Of a stretch of 64,000 nt of DNA, positions 58,903 through 64,000 are shown piece by piece. Positions within the stretch are counted from its first letter, which is position 1; the number at the start of each line of letters is the position of its first letter. This stretch comes from Variovorax sp. PAMC 28711 (GTDB lineage Bacteria > Pseudomonadota > Gammaproteobacteria > Burkholderiales > Burkholderiaceae_C): positions 186,001 to 250,000 of the forward strand of contig NZ_CP014517.1 of the NCBI RefSeq assembly GCF_001577265.1, in the 5' to 3' direction. The position numbers were made by a program, and so were the translations under genes. The notes beneath the pieces are model-generated. The model saw only the letters and a list, made by a program, of their open reading frames with translations, was not told where the DNA came from and made no database searches.

Positions 58903-59756
58903 AGGTTGCTCCCTTCGGTGCCGCCGAGGCCGAGCACCTTGTCCGGGCCGGGCACATATGGAAAGCCGCGGAAGTTCAGGATGTTCGCGAACTTCGTCTT
59001 GCAGTCCTCGATCACGCGCTTGCGGCATCCGGGAATGACTGTGTAGGTGTCGCCCGCGGCCACGTTGAATGGCATGGGCAGATTCAGCGCAAAAGCTGGC
59101 GAGGTGTAGCTGTTGACCTCCATCGAGAAACCGGCATTCGCACCTGTGACCCAAGTGATGACGCCCGCACCGAAGTAGTCGGCTGCATAGCCCGTGGTGG
59201 TGGTCGTGAACGCTTGCCGTGACGTGACCACGGCAACCGTGCCCGCAACACGCATGGCTTCGACGTTGACCTTGCAGCGCGCATCGCCGAGGTTGGCTGT
59301 GCAGGTCTGGGTGTAGACCTCCCCGACGACTTGCTGTAGGGCTTGTGCAAGCCCGCGCACTTCCGCCTTGAAGGACGACCGGCCAACGCTCACATCGCCG
59401 AGCGTGCCAGTCTGCAGGATCATCCAACCTTGCGACAGGTCGCGATAGTTCACCTCGAAGATGAAGACCTGCGCGCCATCCCAAAGCCCGCCGAGGATGT
59501 CGGCTTCGGTGGCGAAGTCGGTGTTGAGCGTGCCGTCGATTTCGGAGTTGGGGACCGCGGCGCCGACTTGCTGCTCGAGCGCGGTAGGCGTGACGCCGAG
59601 GCGGGAGACGTACAGCTCGCCGTTGACAAGCAAGTCCTTGGCGCAAGTCGTGACGGTGACGATTTCGCCATCGGTGCGGGTGAAGCGCCAGCAGCGCGCG
59701 AGCGTGGTCGAGCCGGCCGCCTGCGCTGCGGCCAGAGCGATGGAGCGCGTCTTCAT
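58899..59756 (-). CDS. DUF2163-type minor tail protein, lambda gpL-like
   Basis: 285 residues starting MKTRSIALAAAQAAGSTTLA. It has the DUF2163/BR0599 pattern: CWRFTRTDGEIVTVTTC, EINYRDL-like FEVNYRDLSQGWMI, and a C-terminal Cys-rich domain (TCTANLGDARC, GCRKRVIEDCKTKF). In lambda-like tails the equivalent L protein holds an iron-sulfur cluster in the tail tip. The stop overlaps K. Confidence 0.82.
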   Translation of the reverse strand: MKTRSIALAAAQAAGSTTLARCWRFTRTDGEIVTVTTCAKDLLVNGELYVSRLGVTPTALEQQVGAAVPNSEIDGTLNTDFATEADILGGLWDGAQVFIFEVNYRDLSQGWMILQTGTLGDVSVGRSSFKAEVRGLAQALQQVVGEVYTQTCTANLGDARCKVNVEAMRVAGTVAVVTSRQAFTTTTTGYAADYFGAGVITWVTGANAGFSMEVNSYTSPAFALNLPMPFNVAAGDTYTVIPGCRKRVIEDCKTKFANILNFRGFPYVPGPDKVLGLGGTEGSNL

Positions 59757-60670
59757 GCTTCGCGGACTTCGATCAGGGGAATGGAGGGCCCGGATACCAG
59801 CCGATCGTCGAAGTCGCCCGGGCGCATCAGATCCCACTCGATAGCATCGGTGGCGAACTGCACCGGCGTGTAGAACTCGCCGGTCCAGGTGAGCGCCTCG
59901 TCCGGCTGCGGGTACTTGCGCCCCTCACCGCTGATGTTGATCGCCTTCCCGGCCGTATTGGTAGCCAGTGTGTAGATCGACCCCACTATGGCGGTGATTT
60001 GATGGCTCTTTGCGTTGAGCAGTGCCGCGTCAGCGCCCGTTATGCCCTGAAGCCAGAGCCGGCCGCCGACCACGAAGCCGGGGATTGCCGTGCCGAGGTT
60101 GATGCTGGTTGTCGCACCGACGGTCACGCCAGTAACCGTTCGGGTTGCGTCCGGCACGAACGTGACATAGACCGGTGCAGCGCTGATGGCGATGTTGCCA
60201 GCGCTTCCACCCACCACGACCGGCGTGCCGCCCCGCTTCACGGCCGGAGCGCCCTTGGGCCGAGTCACAGCGCGCGCCCGAATGCGGGTGGAGCTGGCGG
60301 CCTTCTTCACCTGCCTCAGACCGTACAGCGGGCCACCGTTGCCGAAGCCCGGAGTGCCGAACTCCACGGCCAACATGTACCCTTGGAGGGCGCCGTTCGT
60401 TACGACTGAATCCTTCGGGTCTTCGATCAGGAAGCCGTAGGCTCCGGAGTCGGTCACTTCCCAAACGCCTTCGATCTGCTGCCACTTGGCAATCGACATC
60501 GCCTTGATGCCAATGGTGTATTCCTGCATCGTCACATCACGCACTACGTTGGCCGAGGCGTATCCACCCTGGTTGACAGTGCGGTCGTTCTGGCGCGTTT
60601 GCCGCCCAGAGACTCCAGCGAGCACCACATTCCGCGGAAGGATTACGTCCCCGTAAACGATGATGCTCAT
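59753..60670 (-). CDS. DUF2460-type tail protein with an inserted beta domain
   Basis: 305 residues, longer than the about 200-210 usual for DUF2460. The N-terminal core (VILPRNVVLAGVSGRQTRQN, YASANVVRDVTMQEYTIGIK) and C-terminal core (EALTWTGEFYTPVQFATDAI, then EWDLMRPGDFDD) match the family. Between them lies an insert of about 90 residues (ISAAPVYVTFVPDATRTVTG and so on) rich in beta-strands, like phage Ig/ubiquitin-type decoration domains. Both ends overlap neighbours by four bases. Confidence 0.75.
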   Translation of the reverse strand: MSIIVYGDVILPRNVVLAGVSGRQTRQNDRTVNQGGYASANVVRDVTMQEYTIGIKAMSIAKWQQIEGVWEVTDSGAYGFLIEDPKDSVVTNGALQGYMLAVEFGTPGFGNGGPLYGLRQVKKAASSTRIRARAVTRPKGAPAVKRGGTPVVVGGSAGNIAISAAPVYVTFVPDATRTVTGVTVGATTSINLGTAIPGFVVGGRLWLQGITGADAALLNAKSHQITAIVGSIYTLATNTAGKAINISGEGRKYPQPDEALTWTGEFYTPVQFATDAIEWDLMRPGDFDDRLVSGPSIPLIEVREA

Positions 60671-63159
60671 GCGTTCCTCTGCGCCCGTTGAATTGCTCGG
60701 CTTGCAGCAAGGGCCGCCTGGTCAGTGGTGCCCCGGTCAGTGCCCGATGCAAAGGATTGATTGATACTGACGACAGTTCCGCCGCCTGCCTTGTGGTTGG
60801 CAGTGATCTGCGTATTGCGCCCACCGTTCATCAGGTATTGCTTCCCCTGATAGTCCAGCAGCTCAGGGCCGTTCTCATTGACCCGAACCATCTGACCTGG
60901 CGCGACGTTTCCGCCAGAGGCTTTGCCGAAGAGTGAGAACAGGCTGGAAAGCAAGCCGCCACTGGACGCGCTGCTGCCGACGTTTCCGGTGCTCTTCAGC
61001 AACTCTCCAAGAGGATCGCTTCCGCCGCCTCCCAGTTGGCCGCCGAGAAGGCTGGCAAGAGGCCCAGTGATCTGCTGCTTGATGACGATTCGCGCAACGT
61101 CTTTCAGGATGGAATCGACCAGACCTTTGAAGTTGAGCTTGCCGGTCGTCACAAACTCCACGAGAGAGTCTTCCAAGCCCTTGAAGGCACTGCCGACCAG
61201 CGATTCCATTTGCTTCGCAGTGTTGGCCGACTCATCCGCATAGTTCTGAAGAGCTTCAGCGGCGCCAGTTGCCCAGTCTTTCGACGCAGCGTCCAGCGAT
61301 GCGTAGTACGCCTTGTATGACGACAGGGCCTTAGCCTGGAACTCGTTGATGATGCCGAGTTGCGCGTCGAATTGCTTCGCAGCATCAGGCGTGAAGGTGC
61401 CAGACAGCTCGGCCTGTGCGCGTTGGTTCTGGAGGTCCTGCCGCTGCTGCCGGTACTTGTCCTCGATCTGCGTGATGCCTTGGTCGAGGCCGCGCGACTT
61501 GTTGCCTTTGCCCAGGCCTGCAAGCTCGCGCTCATAACCGCGGTTCGTCGTGTCGAAGAAGTCCTGAGCAGCCTGCTGGGCCGAAAGGATGGCCCCCTTG
61601 ATCTTGGAGTAAGCAGCCGTCTGCTGGATACCGAGAATCTGCGCCTGCGTGGTCGCGTCCTCTTGCACTTTGGTCAGCTTCGCCTGAGCGTCCGCGATCT
61701 TCTTGTTGTTGTCGATGGCGTCCTTGCCCGACAGGTTCTCCTGCTGCAGGCGAGCGATCTGCTTTTGCAGCGCGTCCTCTTGGGCGGTTGAGGTCTGCGC
61801 AAGAAGCCGCTGCTTCTCGGCGTAGTACTGCGTTTCGTCCTTCAGGCCAGCCGAGCGCAACGCCTCGAGGATCTTCTCCTGATTGGCGTATTGATTGGTG
61901 ACTGCTTCCTGCGCGTTCTTGATCGCGTCGAGATCGGAAGCCAGTTGCGCTTTCGCTTCTTGGGCCGCGCTGTTGTCGGTCTTGCCTTTGCCACCGGCCT
62001 TCACTGCACCGGAGAAATTGATCTTCGGCTTCTCCGGTGGCTTGCCGTTCACCAGATCGACGCGCCGCGGGTCGGTAGCATTGAATGCCGCGCGCTTGGA
62101 CGCGGCCAGCGTTTCGTTGTAGGACTGAACAAACGTCTTGGCAGCGGCCTGGCCTGCCTTGCCCATGCCGTTCTCGTCCAGACCGTAGCGCTCGCGGAAG
62201 TCAGCACCTGCCTTGCGCGCACCGGAAAGATCAAAGCTCGCAGCCTTGCCGATGATCTCGCCGGCCGTGCCAACGAAGTCGACGATCGCCTTCAACTCAC
62301 GCGCGCTTTGCGTCACGTAGTCGATCATGCCGGCCAGGGCGCGGCCGGTCGCTTCGGCGAAGGATTGAACGCCCGTGCTATTTCCGAGGCTTGTTGCGGC
62401 CTGCTGAACGTTCAGGAACTCCTTTGCCGCGGTCACAAGGACTTCACTCAACGCATTGATCGCTGGCAAAAGGTCCGTGGCAATCGCGCTGGCGTACTGC
62501 TTCAGTTGCGATTGAAGAACAGCCTGCTTGTCGAGGTAGTCATCGGCGAGCTTGATCTGCTCGGCGGTCAGGATGTTGGTGCGCCCTCCTTCCGCTTCCA
62601 ACTCTTTGAAGACGCGCAACTGCTCAGCGCCAGACTTTCCGAAGAGGGCCATTGCGATGGCGACCTTTTCGGTGCCGTCAGCAAAGCCGTTCAGCGAGTT
62701 GCCAACCTTCTCGAATTGGTCAGCCGCGCCGAGCTTCTTGAAGTCATCCAGACTGATACCGATGGCTTGAAGCGCAGCCCCGGCCGCCTTGCTTTCATCA
62801 TCGACTCCGACCAGGTTCTTGGTCAGTTTGTTCATCGCGCCGGCAATGCTTTCGACGCTAATGCCGGCGCCATCTGCGATCGTGGCGAACGAAGCCAGGT
62901 TTGCCGCGGTGTCGCCGGTCATTTCGGCCAGGTCCTGGAACTTTCCAGCACCCTCGAGCAGCTTGTTGAAGGCGGCGCTTGCAGCAATCGCGGCTCCGCC
63001 AAGCGCCACGATGGCGCCTGTGGATACGAGTGCTGCAGTGCGAATGTTCTCGCCAATCGCTTCACCGAAGCGGCGTGCATCGACCTCAGCTTTACTCAGG
63101 CCGCGCGTGTACTCCGCAGCATCGAGCCCGAGCTTGACGACGAGTTGACCGACTGCCAT
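60667..63159 (-). CDS. Tail tape measure protein
   Basis: 830 residues. The start VGQLVVKLGLDAAEYTRGLS is the tape-measure N-terminal signature. A hydrophobic segment lies near 36-60 (LVSTGAIVALGGAAIAASAA). There are long Ala/Gln/Lys coiled coils (about 420-620) and a C-terminal lambda-H-like end with FKGLVDSILKDVARIVIKQQ. Tail length scales with this protein. It follows the G/T frameshift unit by a one-base overlap. Confidence 0.92.
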   Translation of the reverse strand: MAVGQLVVKLGLDAAEYTRGLSKAEVDARRFGEAIGENIRTAALVSTGAIVALGGAAIAASAAFNKLLEGAGKFQDLAEMTGDTAANLASFATIADGAGISVESIAGAMNKLTKNLVGVDDESKAAGAALQAIGISLDDFKKLGAADQFEKVGNSLNGFADGTEKVAIAMALFGKSGAEQLRVFKELEAEGGRTNILTAEQIKLADDYLDKQAVLQSQLKQYASAIATDLLPAINALSEVLVTAAKEFLNVQQAATSLGNSTGVQSFAEATGRALAGMIDYVTQSARELKAIVDFVGTAGEIIGKAASFDLSGARKAGADFRERYGLDENGMGKAGQAAAKTFVQSYNETLAASKRAAFNATDPRRVDLVNGKPPEKPKINFSGAVKAGGKGKTDNSAAQEAKAQLASDLDAIKNAQEAVTNQYANQEKILEALRSAGLKDETQYYAEKQRLLAQTSTAQEDALQKQIARLQQENLSGKDAIDNNKKIADAQAKLTKVQEDATTQAQILGIQQTAAYSKIKGAILSAQQAAQDFFDTTNRGYERELAGLGKGNKSRGLDQGITQIEDKYRQQRQDLQNQRAQAELSGTFTPDAAKQFDAQLGIINEFQAKALSSYKAYYASLDAASKDWATGAAEALQNYADESANTAKQMESLVGSAFKGLEDSLVEFVTTGKLNFKGLVDSILKDVARIVIKQQITGPLASLLGGQLGGGGSDPLGELLKSTGNVGSSASSGGLLSSLFSLFGKASGGNVAPGQMVRVNENGPELLDYQGKQYLMNGGRNTQITANHKAGGGTVVSINQSFASGTDRGTTDQAALAASRAIQRAQRNA

Positions 63160-63802
63160 TACTTGCGCCCCTGCCCGAGCTTGCGAACGCCTGCACCTGC
63201 AAAGGACGCGATCTCATGCGCTGCGGTGTCGAGCTCTTGTTCCAGGCGCTTGTTGAACATGTCGAAGTCACTCATTCGGGTTTTATTGCCGTTGACCTGC
63301 GCCAGAAGGTTTGTCATCTGGATCAGTAGCAGCTCCAGCCTGCGAGGCCAGAGCGGGCCGCGAACCATCCACAGGGATAACTCGCGTTCCGTCATGTCAT
63401 TGACCGCCGAGAGCGGCCACCCCATCGACTCGGCTAGATCGAGCTTGAATCGGTCGCGGGGGGTGAGACGTTTCCCAGGTCGATCGCCTCGGCCTCAGTG
63501 GTTGCGTTCAACTTTTCGACGGCGCCATTGATGACACTGATCGCGCTGAGCGGCAGCCGGTTGATGGCGAACAGGTCTTCTGGGCTTTGCGGATCGAACA
63601 GCAACTCACCGCCTTCATCGCAGAGGACGCGAGCGATCGAGCGCGCGGCCTTCAGCTTCGGATCGGTGTCGTCGTTGAAAGACTCGATGTCGCCTACGGT
63701 CAGCGGCTTGACATAGACCGTGCCCCAGCCGTCAACCTCGATGGGCGAGGGTTTGGGGTTGGCGGTCGCCAGGATGCGGGCTTTGAGGTCGGCCTTGTTC
63801 AT
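63159..63802 (-). CDS. Tail assembly chaperone GT fusion made by programmed -1 frameshift
   Basis: Reading G to the slippery heptamer and slipping back one base gives about 214 residues: 111 of G, then RLTPRDRFKLDLAESMGWPL and the T part (TERELSLWMVRGPLWPRRLE onward). The T frame is open through the heptamer and beyond. This matches lambda G-GT, in which a few percent of ribosomes shift and the ratio matters for tail assembly on the tape measure. The T part also has an internal ATG at 63425, but translation by frameshift is the established mode. Confidence 0.82.
63434..63802 (-). CDS. Tail assembly chaperone G (unshifted product)
   Basis: 122 residues, MNKADLKARILATANPKPSP opening. Contains VDGWGTVYVKPLTVGDIESF and the acidic middle RVLCDEGGELLFDPQSPEDL, common to phage tail chaperones. 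The ATG overlaps the tail tube stop (TAATG). The unshifted product ends SPPATDSSSI soon after the slippery site. Confidence 0.85.
   Translation of the reverse strand: MNKADLKARILATANPKPSPIEVDGWGTVYVKPLTVGDIESFNDDTDPKLKAARSIARVLCDEGGELLFDPQSPEDLFAINRLPLSAISVINGAVEKLNATTEAEAIDLGNVSPPATDSSSI
63470..63476 (-). promoter_or_regulatory. -1 ribosomal frameshift site (GGGAAAC)
   Basis: On the minus strand CTG GGA AAC GTC is read in the G frame; the heptamer G-GGA-AAC has exact X-XXY-YYZ phasing. After slipping, the reading continues in the open T frame. Lambda uses GGGAAAG at the same point. Confidence 0.88.
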
Positions 63803-64000
63803 TAGGCCGCCAGCACGAAGACTTCACCGGTCAGCTTGAGCTGCGTAGAGCCGGTCCACACGCCTGACACAGCACCCGAGAAGCTGGACTGCTGGACGGA
63901 ACCGATCATGACGATCGTGCCGCCGCCGTTCGGGAATGTGATGCGAACAGCGACTTCGGTTCCCGCCTTCTTGGCGGCTGCGAATGCAGCCTGGACAGGA
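63802..64000 (-). CDS. Tail tube (major tail) protein, C-terminal part; rest beyond window
   Basis: About 65 codons are visible. They read in part KKAGTEVAVRITFPNGGGTI, then VMIGSVQQSSFSGAVSGVWT and the end GSTQLKLTGEVFVLAA. Beta-strand-rich with a conserved GS-V turn; typical C-terminus of siphovirus tail tube proteins, encoded immediately before the G chaperone. Confidence 0.75.
   Translation of the reverse strand, partial: PVQAAFAAAKKAGTEVAVRITFPNGGGTIVMIGSVQQSSFSGAVSGVWTGSTQLKLTGEVFVLAA

Larger units (their letters stand above)
48897..64000. mobile_element. Lambda-like siphovirus prophage, one end (tail, lysis and accessory region)
   Basis: From the flavin-reductase stub to the window edge all recognisable genes are phage-like. 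The leftward late-gene order is tail tube, G/GT chaperones, tape measure, DUF2460, L, K, J, tail fibre, membrane/holin, endolysin and Rz/Rz1, followed by small rightward accessory genes at the host end. Base composition is visibly less GC-rich than the host part. Integrase, repressor, replication, head and packaging genes are not in the window and should lie to the right. The junction base is uncertain because the second attachment site is not seen. Confidence 0.85.

Overview
The window looks like the chromosome of a GC-rich betaproteobacterium, most likely of the Comamonadaceae (Variovorax/Acidovorax type). The basis is the gene content: PHB synthesis genes, a propionyl-CoA/methylmalonyl-CoA operon, TRAP and Ugp-type importers, and CreA. 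About 49 kb of host chromosome is followed by about 15 kb of a lambda-like siphovirus prophage that runs off the right edge.

Host part, left to right. (1) A leftward propionyl-CoA operon (mutase, GNAT, meaB, pccB, pccA) faces a GntR/FCD regulator. (2) dusA, several small unknown genes, and a decayed Kef-type antiporter. (3) dctA, phbB (acetoacetyl-CoA reductase), then a rightward Ugp-type glycerol-phosphate importer whose last gene is an endonuclease/exonuclease/phosphatase-family hydrolase. (4) csbD, then leftward phbC-phbA. (5) pgeF and maiA leftward; fumarylacetoacetate-hydrolase-family gene, NUDIX, creA, an ABC exporter and a LytM lipoprotein rightward. (6) An envelope module, eptA plus a PAP2 phosphatase, divergent from a PmrAB-like two-component pair. 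(7) A hot-dog thioesterase and an EamA transporter, ETF-ubiquinone oxidoreductase, and a DctPQM TRAP importer. (8) A LysR regulator divergent from a hydrolase/NmrA/methyltransferase operon. (9) gcvT-gcvH-gcvP-SDR, then a DUF3014 gene.

The prophage starts near 48.9 kb, where a 17-codon stub resembling the start of a flavin-reductase-family gene is cut off. The visible prophage order, in the leftward direction of transcription, is tail tube, G/GT tail chaperones with a textbook -1 slippery site, tape measure, DUF2460, DUF2163 (L), NlpC/P60 (K), J, tail fibre, small membrane proteins and holin, endolysin, Rz/Rz1. At the host end lie rightward accessory genes, one beside a good LexA box.

The most unusual feature is a pair of HNH-AP2 endonuclease genes placed antisense inside the lysis region, one on each side of the endolysin-Rz/Rz1 block. 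Both are preceded by the same leader: a 19-base box, a hairpin whose stem differs by compensatory changes, and a 14-base box. This looks like a conserved structured RNA or a mobile-cassette end.

Five otherwise well-conserved genes (a hydrolase, gcvP, DUF3014, HNH copy 1, phage J) carry one- or two-base deletions in G/C-rich runs. This pattern suggests residual assembly error at least as much as real inactivation, so these genes should not be called dead without read support.
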